Shown in pieces: positions 9,006-17,382 of a stretch of DNA of 64,000 nt. Made by a program: the position numbers and the translations under genes. The notes beneath the pieces are model-generated. The model worked only from the letters and a program-made list of their open reading frames with translations. It was not told where the DNA came from and ran no database searches. Position 1 is the first letter of the stretch. Each line of letters starts with the position of its first letter. Origin of the DNA: Streptomyces chryseus (lineage in GTDB: Bacteria; Actinomycetota; Actinomycetes; Streptomycetales; Streptomycetaceae); contig NZ_BMVO01000003.1 of assembly GCF_014650755.1 (NCBI RefSeq), forward strand, positions 186,001-250,000, in the 5' to 3' direction.

Positions 9006-9830
9006 ATGTCTGACGCCAAGGCGGACAACGCCAAGAAGCCGGCGGAGAACACGGCCTCGTCCCACACGCTTCTGGAAGGGCGGCTCGGGTATCAGCTCGA
9101 GTCCGCCCTTCTGGTGCGCGCGCTGACCCATCGTTCGTACGCGTACGAGAACGGCGGCCTGCCCACCAACGAGCGTCTGGAGTTCCTCGGGGACTCCGTG
9201 CTCGGCCTGGTGGTCACGGACACGCTGTACCGGACCCACCCCGATCTGCCGGAAGGCCAGCTGGCCAAACTGCGGGCCGCGGTGGTCAATTCTCGTGCAC
9301 TGGCGGAGGTGGGCCGCGGCCTCGAACTCGGCTCCTTCATCCGGCTCGGCCGGGGCGAAGAGGGCACGGGTGGCAGGGACAAGGCATCCATCCTCGCCGA
9401 CACCCTCGAAGCGGTGATCGGCGCGGTCTATCTCGACCAGGGTCTCGGAGCCGCATCGGAACTGGTGCACCGGCTCTTCGATCCGCTGATCGAGAAGTCT
9501 TCGAGTCTCGGTGCGGGCCTGGACTGGAAGACCAGTCTCCAGGAGCTCACCGCGAGCGAGGGCCTCGGGGTTCCCGAGTACCTCGTGTCGGAGACCGGAC
9601 CGGACCACGAGAAGACCTTCACCGCTGCTGCCCGCGTCGGTGGTGTCTCGTACGGCACCGGCACCGGCCGCAGCAAGAAGGAAGCGGAACAGCAGGCGGC
9701 GGAGTCCGCGTGGCGCGCGATTCGCGCGGACGCGGACGAGCGCGCGGCGGCGGCCTCGGCCACCGCCGAGGCGGCGCCCGTCCCGGCCACGGCCGAGGAC
9801 GCGACGTCGTCGGCCGAGGCCAACGCCTGA
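9006..9830 (+). CDS. rnc: Ribonuclease III
   Basis: Endonuclease that cleaves double-stranded RNA in rRNA precursors and structured mRNAs. In S. coelicolor its orthologue is AbsB, a global regulator of antibiotic production. The 274 residues contain the catalytic signature [12 protein letters not shown] near residue 56, a second acidic motif [15 protein letters not shown] near 132, and a C-terminal double-stranded RNA-binding domain ending in [19 protein letters not shown]. An Ala-rich tail of about 35 residues follows. The ATG at 9006 has GAGAGG just upstream. A perfect 18-bp hairpin lies 17 bp past its stop, before mutM. Confidence 0.96.
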   Translation: MSDAKADNAKKPAENTASSHTLLEGRLGYQLESALLVRALTHRSYAYENGGLPTNERLEFLGDSVLGLVVTDTLYRTHPDLPEGQLAKLRAAVVNSRALAEVGRGLELGSFIRLGRGEEGTGGRDKASILADTLEAVIGAVYLDQGLGAASELVHRLFDPLIEKSSSLGAGLDWKTSLQELTASEGLGVPEYLVSETGPDHEKTFTAAARVGGVSYGTGTGRSKKEAEQQAAESAWRAIRADADERAAAASATAEAAPVPATAEDATSSAEANA

Positions 9831-9847
9831 GTGATGTGAGTACTGCT

Positions 9848-9886
9848 CTCTGTGCCCCCTGCCGGATTCCGGCAGGGGGCACAGAG
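9848..9886 (+). terminator. Perfect 18-bp hairpin between rnc and mutM
   Basis: The left arm CTCTGTGCCCCCTGCCGG (9848-9865) pairs perfectly with 9869-9886 around an ATT loop. No T run follows. The 3' arm contains AGAGG, the only ribosome binding site candidate for the mutM GTG at 9900. It could end rnc transcripts, block mutM translation, or be a substrate for RNase III itself. Confidence 0.75.
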
Positions 9887-9899
9887 GTATGCTGCTGCC

Positions 9900-10766
9900 G
9901 TGCCCGAGCTCCCCGAAGTCGAAGTCGTACGTCGCGGGTTGGAGCGCTGGGTCACCGGCCGGACCGTCGCCGAGGTGCAGGTCCTGCACCCCCGGGCCGT
10001 ACGCCGCCACCTCGCCGGCGGTGAGGACTTCGCCGTACGCCTCCAGGGGCACCGCGTCGGCGCCGCGCGCCGCCGGGGCAAGTACCTGTGGCTGCCGCTG
10101 GAGGACACCGCCGCCTCCGTCCTCGGCCACCTCGGCATGAGCGGCCAGCTGCTCGTACAGCCCGAGACCGCCCCCGACGAGAAGCACCTGCGCATCCGCG
10201 TCCGCTTCGACGACGCCCTGGGCACGGAGCTGCGCTTCGTCGACCAGCGGACCTTCGGCGGGCTCTCGCTGCACGACAACGCCGCCGACGGGCTCCCCGA
10301 CGTCATCGCGCACATCGCGCGCGACCCGCTGGACCCGCTCTTCGACGACGACGCGTTCTGCGCGGCGCTGCGCCTGCGCCGTACGACCGTCAAGCGCGCC
10401 CTGCTCGACCAGTCGCTGATCAGCGGCGTCGGCAACATCTACGCGGACGAGGCGCTGTGGCGCGCGCGGCTGCACTACGACCGCCCCACCGCGACCCTCA
10501 CACGCCCCCGCGCGACCGAGCTCCTCGGTCACGCGCGGGACGTCATGAACGCCGCGCTCGCCGTCGGCGGCACCAGCTTCGACAGCCTCTACGTGAACGT
10601 GAACGGCGAGTCCGGGTACTTCGAGCGCTCGCTCGACGCCTACGGGCGCGAGGACGAGCCCTGCCGGCGCTGCGGCACGGCGATGCGGCGGCGGCCCTGG
10701 ATGAACCGCTCCAGCTACTTCTGCCCGCGCTGCCAGCGCCCGCCGGCACCCCGCAGCCCTCGCTAG
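9900..10766 (+). CDS. mutM: Formamidopyrimidine-DNA glycosylase
   Basis: Base-excision repair enzyme that removes 8-oxoguanine and opens the abasic site by beta,delta-elimination. The GTG at 9900 yields [17 protein letters not shown], which exposes the catalytic N-terminal proline after Met removal, so earlier in-frame starts are excluded. The H2TH region is marked by [18 protein letters not shown] near residue 160, and the C-terminal zinc finger [10 protein letters not shown]...CPRCQ is intact. Length is 288 residues. It follows rnc as in other actinomycetes. Its ribosome binding site lies inside the 3' arm of the upstream hairpin. Confidence 0.95.
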   Translation: MPELPEVEVVRRGLERWVTGRTVAEVQVLHPRAVRRHLAGGEDFAVRLQGHRVGAARRRGKYLWLPLEDTAASVLGHLGMSGQLLVQPETAPDEKHLRIRVRFDDALGTELRFVDQRTFGGLSLHDNAADGLPDVIAHIARDPLDPLFDDDAFCAALRLRRTTVKRALLDQSLISGVGNIYADEALWRARLHYDRPTATLTRPRATELLGHARDVMNAALAVGGTSFDSLYVNVNGESGYFERSLDAYGREDEPCRRCGTAMRRRPWMNRSSYFCPRCQRPPAPRSPR

Positions 10767-10767
10767 A

Positions 10768-11016
10768 GCGCGATGCGCGCCCCTCCGACCCGCCGCGCGT
10801 CTCGTCGTAACGCGCCTGCGCCGTCAGCGCCTGCGGCATGAGGCCCTCGATCAGCATGATGAGGTCGAGCAGCCGGCCCGCGACCTCCTGCCCCAGCGGC
10901 GTCAGCTCGTAGTCCACGCGCGGCGGGTTGGTCGGCTGCGCGTGCCGGCTGACGAGCCCGTCGCGCTCCAGCGCGTGCAGCGTCCCGGACAGCATCTTCT
11001 CGCTCACGCCGTCGAC
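10768..11016 (-). pseudogene. Truncated HxlR-family transcription regulator
   Basis: The reverse frame reads VSEKMLSGTLHALERDGLVS followed by NPPRVDYELTPLGQEVAGRL, the C-terminal half of an HxlR/MarR-like winged-helix protein. The N-terminal third, including the metal/redox Cys and first helices, is missing: upstream of VDGVSEKM the frame changes to unrelated sequence at about 11016. The frame also lacks its own stop and runs antisense into the end of mutM. The facing flavoprotein remnant begins at the same point, so one deletion probably removed both N-termini. Non-functional in all likelihood. Confidence 0.65.
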
Positions 11017-11175
11017 CCACCGGGCTTCTTCTCGGGCGCCGGCGCCCGGACCAACAACGACGAGGGCCCCGACGCCGTGCACAAGGCGGACATCGCCACC
11101 GCCGAGCACCTCGGACGCCGGATCGCGGAGACCACCACGGTGTTCGCGGCGGGACGGGCAGCCGTCGCGGTCTGA
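11014..11175 (+). pseudogene. C-terminal remnant of an NAD(P)H/FMN-dependent oxidoreductase
   Basis: The forward frame reads GFFSGAGARTNNDEGPDAV and then HKADIATAEHLGRRIAETT before TGA at 11173-11175. This resembles the last ~50 residues of flavodoxin-fold NADPH-dependent FMN reductases, which are often divergent from an HxlR regulator. Nothing of the flavin-binding N-terminus remains. It abuts the broken HxlR frame near a GTCGAC at 11011-11016, consistent with a deletion junction. Family assignment is from memory of similar tails and is tentative. Confidence 0.5.
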
Positions 11176-11208
11176 ACCGGCGCCCCTCACGGCACCGCGT
11201 GAAAGCAA

Positions 11209-11236
11209 AGGCCCCCGTCCGTCCGGACGGGGGCCT
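11209..11236 (-). terminator. Terminator of the CAP-domain gene
   Basis: A 12-bp perfect stem (11209-11220 with 11225-11236, loop GTCC) lies 22 bp past the stop of the reverse-strand CAP gene. On that strand it is followed by TTGCTTTC, a T-rich tail. Confidence 0.75.
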
Positions 11237-11258
11237 GCGTGCTGAGGTGGGGCGGGGG

Positions 11259-12194
11259 TCAGAAGCCGAAGTTCTGGGTCCACCAGGGGCCGCCGGGAGC
11301 CATGTGCACGCCGACGCCGAGGGTCTTGAACTCGCAGTTCAGTATGTTCGCCCGGTGGCCTTCGCTGTTCATCCAGGCGTCCATCACCGCTTGCGCGTCG
11401 GCCTGGCCGCGGGCGATGTTCTCGCCGCCCAGCCCGTCGATGCCGGCCTTCTCGGCGCGGTCCCAGGGGGTCGCCCCGTCCGGGTCGGTGTGGTCGAAGA
11501 AGCCGCGGGCGGCCATGTCCTCGCTGAAGTCCTGCGCCAGCTCGCCGAGCGGCCGGTCGGCCCGTACCGGTGAGCAGCCGGCCGTCACGCGCTCCTTGTT
11601 GACCAGCGTCAGGACGGCCGCCTCGGCGGCGGTCTCGGTGCCGGAGCCGCCTGCGTCGCCGCCACCGGTCTCCGGGACCTTCACGGACGGGACCGGCACC
11701 ACACGTTCGGGCTTCGCCGTCTTCGGTGGCGCGGCGGGCTTCTCGGTGCGCCGGTCCTCGGCCGTCTGCCGCTCGGACGGCTCGGCCGACGGCTTCGCGG
11801 AGGGCTTCTGCGCGGACTTCGACGGCTGGGACGGCTTGGGCGAGGGGGACTTCGACGGCGCGTGGGCGCGCCCGGTGTCCTCGACGGCCGGAGTGGTCGT
11901 CCGGTCCGTCGGCTGCGCCGAGCTGCCGCCCTGCGTCTCCAGCCCGGCCGTGCCCTCGGCGCTGACCCGGTCGCCCGAGCCGCCGCTGATGGAGAAGTTC
12001 TCCCCGCCGGGCAGCAGGCCGGAGGTGACGGCCACGGCACCCAGGGCCACGGCGGCGGAGACGCCGAGCAGTCCGGTGCGTACGGGCGCGGCCCGCTTCT
12101 TCCGGCGGCGCGAGTTCCCCTGGTACCGGCCTGCCGGTGCGTCCGCGTGGTCTGCTGCTACGGGTCCGGCGGCGGAGCGACGATGGCGTCCCAT
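11259..12194 (-). CDS. Membrane-anchored or secreted CAP-domain protein (SCP/PR1, YkwD-like)
   Basis: Starts MGRHRRS, a common streptomycete opening, with GAGGAAGG 8 bp upstream; a longer form from 12212 adds MRKAQQ. A basic head is followed by one hydrophobic segment (about residues 41-62), which acts as signal or anchor. Residues 65-185 are a Ser/Pro/Lys-rich disordered linker that would cross the cell wall. The CAP domain fills residues 190-311, with NKERVTAGC, FFDHTDPDG, GENIARGQ, SEGHRANILN and the terminal WWTQNFGF. CAP domains in bacteria are of uncertain activity, with proposed proteolytic, lipid or cell-wall roles. It is bordered by a decayed region on one side and acyP, which is divergent, on the other. 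Confidence 0.9.
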   Translation of the reverse strand: MGRHRRSAAGPVAADHADAPAGRYQGNSRRRKKRAAPVRTGLLGVSAAVALGAVAVTSGLLPGGENFSISGGSGDRVSAEGTAGLETQGGSSAQPTDRTTTPAVEDTGRAHAPSKSPSPKPSQPSKSAQKPSAKPSAEPSERQTAEDRRTEKPAAPPKTAKPERVVPVPSVKVPETGGGDAGGSGTETAAEAAVLTLVNKERVTAGCSPVRADRPLGELAQDFSEDMAARGFFDHTDPDGATPWDRAEKAGIDGLGGENIARGQADAQAVMDAWMNSEGHRANILNCEFKTLGVGVHMAPGGPWWTQNFGF

Positions 12195-12340
12195 CTGCTG
12201 TGCCTTCCTCATGCTTGCTCGACGTGGTCCACGTCGATACGTCTCACCCGAATGGGTGAGGCTTTATTTCGTCGGGACTGTACGCCATGACGCGTGGGGG
12301 CGAAGTGCCTCGTGAGCAATTGGCCAGTTAGCGTTCGGGC

Positions 12341-12622
12341 ATGAACGAAGAAGTGCGGCTCACCGCCTGGGTACGCGGCCGAGTACAGGGAGTGGGCTTC
12401 CGCTGGTTCACCAGGGCAAACGCTTTGGAGATCGGCGACCTCGCCGGCTTCGCCCTGAATCTTGACGACGGCCGGGTGCAGGTCGTGGCCGAGGGTCCGC
12501 GTGAGAATTGCCACCGTCTGCTGGACTGGCTGCGCTCCGCCGACACTCCCGGGCGGGTCGACGGCGTGACCGAGATCTGGGGCACGCCGCGCGGGGGTTA
12601 TACGGGCTTCGCGATGCGTTGA
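12341..12622 (+). CDS. acyP: Acylphosphatase
   Basis: Small cytoplasmic enzyme that hydrolyses acyl phosphates such as acetyl phosphate or 1,3-bisphosphoglycerate. The 93 residues show [18 protein letters not shown] at 11-28, with the phosphate-binding Arg in GFRW, and the catalytic Asn in [16 protein letters not shown] near residue 46. The C-terminal GGYTGFAMR is typical. It is divergent from the CAP gene and two genes upstream of smc, a conserved actinobacterial position. Confident call. Confidence 0.94.
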   Translation: MNEEVRLTAWVRGRVQGVGFRWFTRANALEIGDLAGFALNLDDGRVQVVAEGPRENCHRLLDWLRSADTPGRVDGVTEIWGTPRGGYTGFAMR

Positions 12623-12991
12623 TCATTTCGCGGCGGGGGCGCCTCCGGCGCGTTCCGGGAATGCCCGTGGCAGGTGCCTGGGGCAGAAACGACCTGGTGG
12701 TTGCCAAGAAACGGTTGGCGTGGAAAGCTGCCGGAGTACGGATGATCCCTACGCCCCCCGGGCCCGCAGAAGAGGCGGCGCCGCTGCATTTCGCGGCCGC
12801 GCGCCCCCGGGCTGCACGCGATACGGGGCGTGATCGTGTTGACCGTCAAACTTTTTGGTGAGACTCTGGAAGCCCCGCGCACCTTAGCTGTTTGGCATTG
12901 AGAACAACAGAGATGACAAGCACCGCGGGTGCGATTCCCTCACGACCCACCACCGTTTCGGTCGGTCACTCAGTGTGGAGGACCATCCATC
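12623..12991. other. Intergenic region between acyP and the 71-residue gene
   Basis: No frame in this 369-bp stretch looks like a gene. Its first half is GC-rich and featureless. Its second half holds a promoter candidate at 12839-12867 and then about 120 bp of probable 5' leader ending in a GTGGAGG ribosome binding site. Confidence 0.6.
12839..12867 (+). promoter_or_regulatory. Promoter candidate for the 71-residue protein
   Basis: TTGACC (12839-12844), a 17-bp spacer and GACTCT (12862-12867) fit a housekeeping promoter, with a strong -35 and weak -10. The local AT richness (CAAACTTTTTGG) is unusual for this genome. It would produce a leader of about 118 bases. Confidence 0.5.
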
Positions 12992-13207
12992 ATGGCAAAG
13001 GCGCTTCTCGGTTACGTCGGCGGCTCCGACCCGCGACTCCTCGCCGAGATGCGACGGCTTCAGCAGCGCGTCCAGGATCTCGAGTCCGAGCTCAACCGGA
13101 TTCAGTCCGAGAACGACGCGCTGAGCGCCGCCGCTCACCACCGCGGAGATTCGCTGCTCGACAGCATCGACATCGACGTACCCCAGGCGGAGCCTGCGCT
13201 CACCTGA
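12992..13207 (+). CDS. Small conserved coiled-coil protein upstream of smc
   Basis: A 71-residue protein of unknown function that I recall as conserved in streptomycetes at this place. It starts MAKALLGYVGG with GGAGG 10 bp upstream. Residues 14-45 form a clear heptad pattern (LLAEMRRLQQRVQDLESEL then NRIQSENDAL), predicting a short coiled-coil dimer. The acidic C-terminus contains DSLLDSIDIDVPQ. It has its own promoter candidate and terminator, so it is a separate transcript immediately before smc. A role with SMC is only suggested by position. Confidence 0.8.
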   Translation: MAKALLGYVGGSDPRLLAEMRRLQQRVQDLESELNRIQSENDALSAAAHHRGDSLLDSIDIDVPQAEPALT

Positions 13208-13292
13208 CACGGCTCGTAGGACATTCCGAGCCTGTCAGGCTGTCCGTATCAGCCGCTTGAGATTTGCTCAAGATCTATCAGCAAGACATTGC

Positions 13293-13314
13293 AAGGGACG
13301 CTTCGGCGTCCCTT
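13293..13314 (+). terminator. Rho-independent terminator after the 71-residue gene
   Basis: A 9-bp perfect stem AAGGGACGC/GCGTCCCTT with a TTCG tetraloop is followed by CTTTCTTTCC. This is one of the best canonical terminators in the window and separates this gene from smc. Confidence 0.9.
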
Positions 13315-13410
13315 CTTTCTTTCCGGGCCGTGCGTACACCTCTTCCCTTACCGTCTGATGTGCCCTGCACCTTCATGGGTGAAACCGGCGGTGAAAGGTA
13401 GAGTGCGGCG

Positions 13411-16400
13411 GTGCATCTCAAGGCCATGACTCTCCGCGGTTTCAAGTCATTCGCATCGGCCACGACACTCCGGTTCGAACCAGGCATCACCTGCGTCGTC
13501 GGCCCCAACGGATCGGGCAAGTCCAATGTCGTGGACGCCCTGTCCTGGGTGATGGGAGAGCAGGGAGCGAAGTCGCTGCGCGGCGGCAAGATGGAAGACG
13601 TGATCTTCGCCGGGACCACCGGGCGGCCGCCGCTCGGCCGGGCCGAGGTCTCCCTGACCATCGACAACTCCGACGGCGCGCTGCCCATCGAGTACGCCGA
13701 GGTCACCATCACGCGGATCATGTTCCGCAACGGCGGCAGCGAATACCAGATCAACGGCGACACGTGCCGGCTGCTCGACATCCAGGAATTGCTCTCGGAC
13801 TCCGGCATAGGGCGAGAGATGCACGTCATCGTCGGGCAGGGCCAGCTCGACTCCGTACTGCACGCCGATCCGATGGGGCGCAGGGCGTTCATCGAGGAGG
13901 CCGCCGGCGTTCTCAAGCACCGCAAGCGCAAGGAGAAAGCGCTGCGGAAGCTCGACGCGATGCAGGCGAATCTCTCGCGCGTACAGGACCTGACCGGCGA
14001 ACTGCGACGCCAGCTCAAGCCGCTCGGCCGGCAGGCGGCGGTCGCGCGGCGGGCCGCCGTCATCCAGGCCGACCTGCGGGACTCCCGGCTGCGGCTGCTC
14101 GCCGACGACCTGGTGAAGCTGCGCGAGGCACTGCGCGCGGAGATCGCCGACGAGGAGGCGCTCAAGGAGCGCAAGGACGCGGCTGATGCCCAGCTCAAGG
14201 CCGCGCTGGTGCGCGAGGCGGAGCTGGAGGACGTGGTACGCCGCCTCGCCCCTCGGCTCCAGGCGGCGCAGCAGACCTGGTACGAGCTGTCGCGGCTGGC
14301 CGAGCGGGTGCGCGGCACGGTCTCGCTGGCCGACGCCCGGGTGAAGAGCGCGACCGCGCCGCAGGAGGAGGAGCGCCGGGGGCGCGATCCCGAGGACATG
14401 GAACGCGAGGCCGCGCGGGTCCGCGAGCAGGAGGCGGAGCTCGAAGCGGCGCTGGAGGCGGCGCGGCGGGCGCTGGAGGACACGGCCGGCCACCGGGCCG
14501 AGCTCGAACGGGAGCTCGCGCAGGAGGAGCGCCGCCTCAAGGACGCGGCCCGCGCCATCGCCGACCGGCGCGAGGGCCTCGCCCGGCTCAGCGGCCAGGT
14601 CAACGCGGCGCGCAGCCGGGCCGGTTCGGCCCAGGCCGAGATCGACCGGCTGGCCGCCGCGCACCGGGGCGCCCAGGAGCGGGCCGCCGCCGCACAGGAG
14701 GAGTACGAGCAGCTCAAGGCCGAGGTGGAAGGGCTGGACGCGGGCGAATCGGACCTTGCTGAGCAGTACGAGGCTGCCAGGCGCGAGCTGGCCGAGGCCG
14801 AGGCCGGTCTCACCGCGGCCCGGGAGGCGGCGACCTCCACCGAGCGCCGCCGGGCGGCGACCTCCGCGCGGCACGACGCGCTGGCGCTGGGACTGCGCCG
14901 CAAGGACGGCACGGGCGCGCTGCTCGCCGCGCAGCCCGCGCTCGCCGGCCTGCTGGGCCCGGCGGCCGAGCTCCTGACGGTGACCCCCGGATTCGAGGTG
15001 CCGGTGGCGGCGGCGCTGGGCGCGGCGGCCGACGCGATCGCGGTGAAGGACCCGGCCACCGCCGCCGAGGCGATCCGACTCCTGCGCAAGCAGGACGCGG
15101 GCCGGGCGGTGCTGCTGCCGGGCGGCTTCGGGGGCGCTTCGGAGTCCGGGGGCGGCCCCGGAGCATCGCCGGCGGTGATCGACATGCCGGGTCAGGCGGC
15201 CGGTGCCGGTGCGGACACCGCCCGGCCGGGGACCGCGCACGGCGTGCCGGGGCAGGGTGCGGCGCCCGGTGTGCCCGGAGGAGCGAGCCACGGGCGAACC
15301 GGAAGCGGGAGCGGTGGGGCGGGGATGGCCCCCGAGGCGGGAGGCGTGGTCGTGGCACGGCGTACGGCCGGGTCGCCCGCGCCTGTGGCCGGGCTGGTGC
15401 GCGGCCCCGCCGAGCTGATGCCCGCCGTGCGGCGGCTCGTACGGGACATGGTCGTCGTCGGCACGCTGGAGGACGCCGAGGACCTGGTCGCCGCCCGGCC
15501 CGGCCTGACGGCGGTCACCGCCGAGGGCGATGTGCTGGGGGCGTACTTCGCGCACGGCGGTTCGGCGGGTGCGCCCAGCCTGCTGGAGGTGCAGGCCTCC
15601 GTCGACGAGGCCGCCGCCGAGCTGGAGGAGCTGGCCGTACGGTGCGAGGAGCTCGCGGCGGCGCAGCACGGGGCGGGGGAGCGGCGTGACGTGTGCGCCG
15701 CGCTCGTCGAGGATCTGGCGCAGCGCCGCCGCGCCGCCGACCGGGAGAAGTCCGGCGTCGCCCAGCAGCTCGGCCGGCTCGCCGGGCAGGCGCGCGGCGC
15801 CGCGGGCGAGGCCGAACGGTCGGCCGCTGCCGCCGCCCGTGCCCAGGAGGCGCTGGAGCGGGCCACCGAGGAGGCCGAGGAGCTGGCCGAACGCCTGCTG
15901 GTGGCCGAGGAGGCGCCCGTACAGGAGGAGCCGGACACCTCGGTACGGGACCGGCTCGCCGCCGACGGGGCCAACGCCCGCCAGACCGAGATGGAGGCCC
16001 GGCTCCAGGTCCGTACCCACGAGGAGCGGGTGAAGGGCCTCGCCGGGCGGGCCGACGCGCTCGACCGGGGGGCGCGCGCGGAGCGCGAGGCACGGGCGCG
16101 CGCCGAGCAGCGGCGCGCGCGGCTGCGCAACGAGGCGCGGGTGGCGTCCGCCGTGGCGTCCGGTGCGCGTCAGCTGCTCGCCCACGTCGAGGTCTCGCTC
16201 GTACGGGCCGACGAGGAGCGGGCCGCGGCCGAGGCGGACAAGGCGGACCGCGAGCGGGAACTGGCGGCCGAGCGCGGCCGGGGCCGTGAGCTGAAGGGCG
16301 AGCTGGACAAGCTGACCGACTCGGTCCATCGCGGTGAGGTGCTGGGCGCCGAGAAGCGGTTGCGCATCGAGCAGCTGGAGACCAGGGCGCTGGAGGAGCT

Positions 16401-17175
16401 GGGCGTCGAACCGGCGGGGCTCGTGGCGGAGTACGGCCCCCACCAGCCCGTGCCTCCGTCGCCGCCCGCCGACGGCGAGGAGGTGCCGGACGACCCGGAG
16501 GACCCCCGCAATCAGCCGCGGCCGTTCGTGCGCGCGGAGCAGGAGAAGCGGCTGCGGGCGGCCGAACGGGCGTACCAGCAGCTCGGGAAGGTGAATCCGC
16601 TGGCCCTTGAGGAGTTCGCGGCGCTGGAGGAGCGGCACAAGTTCCTCTCCGAGCAGCTTGAAGACCTGAAGAAGACGCGCGCCGACCTGATGCAGGTGAT
16701 CAAGGAGGTCGACGAGCGCGTCGAGCAGGTCTTCAGCGAGGCGTTCCGGGACACGGCGAGGGAGTTCGAGGGGGTCTTCTCACGGCTCTTCCCGGGCGGT
16801 GAGGGGCGGCTGATCCTCACGGATCCCGACAACATGCTCACCACCGGGGTCGACGTCGAGGCCAGGCCGCCGGGCAAGAAGGTCAAGCGGCTGTCCCTGC
16901 TGTCCGGCGGTGAGCGCTCGCTGACCGCGGTGGCCATGCTGGTGTCGATCTTCAAGGCCAGGCCGAGCCCGTTCTACGTGATGGACGAGGTGGAGGCGGC
17001 GCTCGACGACACCAACCTCCAGCGGCTCATCCGGATCATGGAGGAGCTCCAGGAGAGCTCCCAGCTGATCGTGATCACGCACCAGAAGCGGACGATGGAG
17101 GTCGCCGACGCGCTGTACGGCGTCTCCATGCAGGGGGACGGCGTGTCCAAGGTCATCAGCCAGCGCCTCCGCTGA
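13411..17175 (+). CDS. smc: Chromosome segregation protein SMC
   Basis: Condensin ATPase that compacts and segregates chromosomes; in Streptomyces it matters during sporulation septation. Walker A is VGPNGSGKSNVVDALSW near residue 32. Long Ala/Glu/Arg coiled coils span about residues 165-500 and 700-1010. The C-terminal ABC signature LLSGGERSLTAVAML and Walker B region FYVMDEVEAALDDTN are intact. The hinge (about residues 500-690) carries a Gly/Ala/Pro/Ser-rich insert at residues 571-648 that is not expected to fold. Length 1254 residues, slightly longer than typical because of this insert. ScpA and ScpB are not in this window. Confidence 0.97.
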   Translation: MHLKAMTLRGFKSFASATTLRFEPGITCVVGPNGSGKSNVVDALSWVMGEQGAKSLRGGKMEDVIFAGTTGRPPLGRAEVSLTIDNSDGALPIEYAEVTITRIMFRNGGSEYQINGDTCRLLDIQELLSDSGIGREMHVIVGQGQLDSVLHADPMGRRAFIEEAAGVLKHRKRKEKALRKLDAMQANLSRVQDLTGELRRQLKPLGRQAAVARRAAVIQADLRDSRLRLLADDLVKLREALRAEIADEEALKERKDAADAQLKAALVREAELEDVVRRLAPRLQAAQQTWYELSRLAERVRGTVSLADARVKSATAPQEEERRGRDPEDMEREAARVREQEAELEAALEAARRALEDTAGHRAELERELAQEERRLKDAARAIADRREGLARLSGQVNAARSRAGSAQAEIDRLAAAHRGAQERAAAAQEEYEQLKAEVEGLDAGESDLAEQYEAARRELAEAEAGLTAAREAATSTERRRAATSARHDALALGLRRKDGTGALLAAQPALAGLLGPAAELLTVTPGFEVPVAAALGAAADAIAVKDPATAAEAIRLLRKQDAGRAVLLPGGFGGASESGGGPGASPAVIDMPGQAAGAGADTARPGTAHGVPGQGAAPGVPGGASHGRTGSGSGGAGMAPEAGGVVVARRTAGSPAPVAGLVRGPAELMPAVRRLVRDMVVVGTLEDAEDLVAARPGLTAVTAEGDVLGAYFAHGGSAGAPSLLEVQASVDEAAAELEELAVRCEELAAAQHGAGERRDVCAALVEDLAQRRRAADREKSGVAQQLGRLAGQARGAAGEAERSAAAAARAQEALERATEEAEELAERLLVAEEAPVQEEPDTSVRDRLAADGANARQTEMEARLQVRTHEERVKGLAGRADALDRGARAEREARARAEQRRARLRNEARVASAVASGARQLLAHVEVSLVRADEERAAAEADKADRERELAAERGRGRELKGELDKLTDSVHRGEVLGAEKRLRIEQLETRALEELGVEPAGLVAEYGPHQPVPPSPPADGEEVPDDPEDPRNQPRPFVRAEQEKRLRAAERAYQQLGKVNPLALEEFAALEERHKFLSEQLEDLKKTRADLMQVIKEVDERVEQVFSEAFRDTAREFEGVFSRLFPGGEGRLILTDPDNMLTTGVDVEARPPGKKVKRLSLLSGGERSLTAVAMLVSIFKARPSPFYVMDEVEAALDDTNLQRLIRIMEELQESSQLIVITHQKRTMEVADALYGVSMQGDGVSKVISQRLR

Positions 17176-17186
17176 ATCAGCTACGT

Positions 17187-17335
17187 ACCTTCAAACCTTG
17201 AACGCGAGTCGACACCGAGGGTTCTTGAATCTCACGTTCTCCACCTCTTGACTTCGAAACCTGAAGGAATAGTCTCGGCAACGTCGTTTTTACCTTCAAG
17301 TGGTGCGCGGCGCGATGTTGTGCCCCACCTTGAAG
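17187..17335 (+). promoter_or_regulatory. glcP upstream region: promoter candidate and repeated ACCTTSAA motifs
   Basis: Five related motifs lie within 150 bp: ACCTTCAA (17187-17194), ACCTTGAA (17195-17202), ACCTGAAGG (17259-17267), ACCTTCAAG (17292-17300) and ACCTTGAAG (17327-17335). The first two form the inverted repeat TTCAA-N3-TTGAA. A promoter candidate TTGACT (17248-17253), 16 bp, TAGTCT (17270-17275) lies among them. The pattern looks like multiple operator sites for one regulator. Confidence 0.5.
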
Positions 17336-17382
17336 TGCTTGCCCCCCACGCCCGGCGACGCGGCCAGGCACCAGGAGTTGAT

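Noticed and set aside
7476..10532. A reverse-strand open frame of about 1000 codons spanning the DUF177, rpmF, rnc and mutM genes
   Set aside because: It runs through four clear forward genes and is compositional only.
12508..12861. Forward open frame overlapping the end of acyP
   Set aside because: It starts inside acyP in another frame, has no ribosome binding site and ends before the promoter candidate of the next gene.
13447..16638. A reverse-strand open frame of about 1060 codons opposite smc
   Set aside because: It is the antisense shadow of the smc coiled-coil codons and has no recognisable domain.
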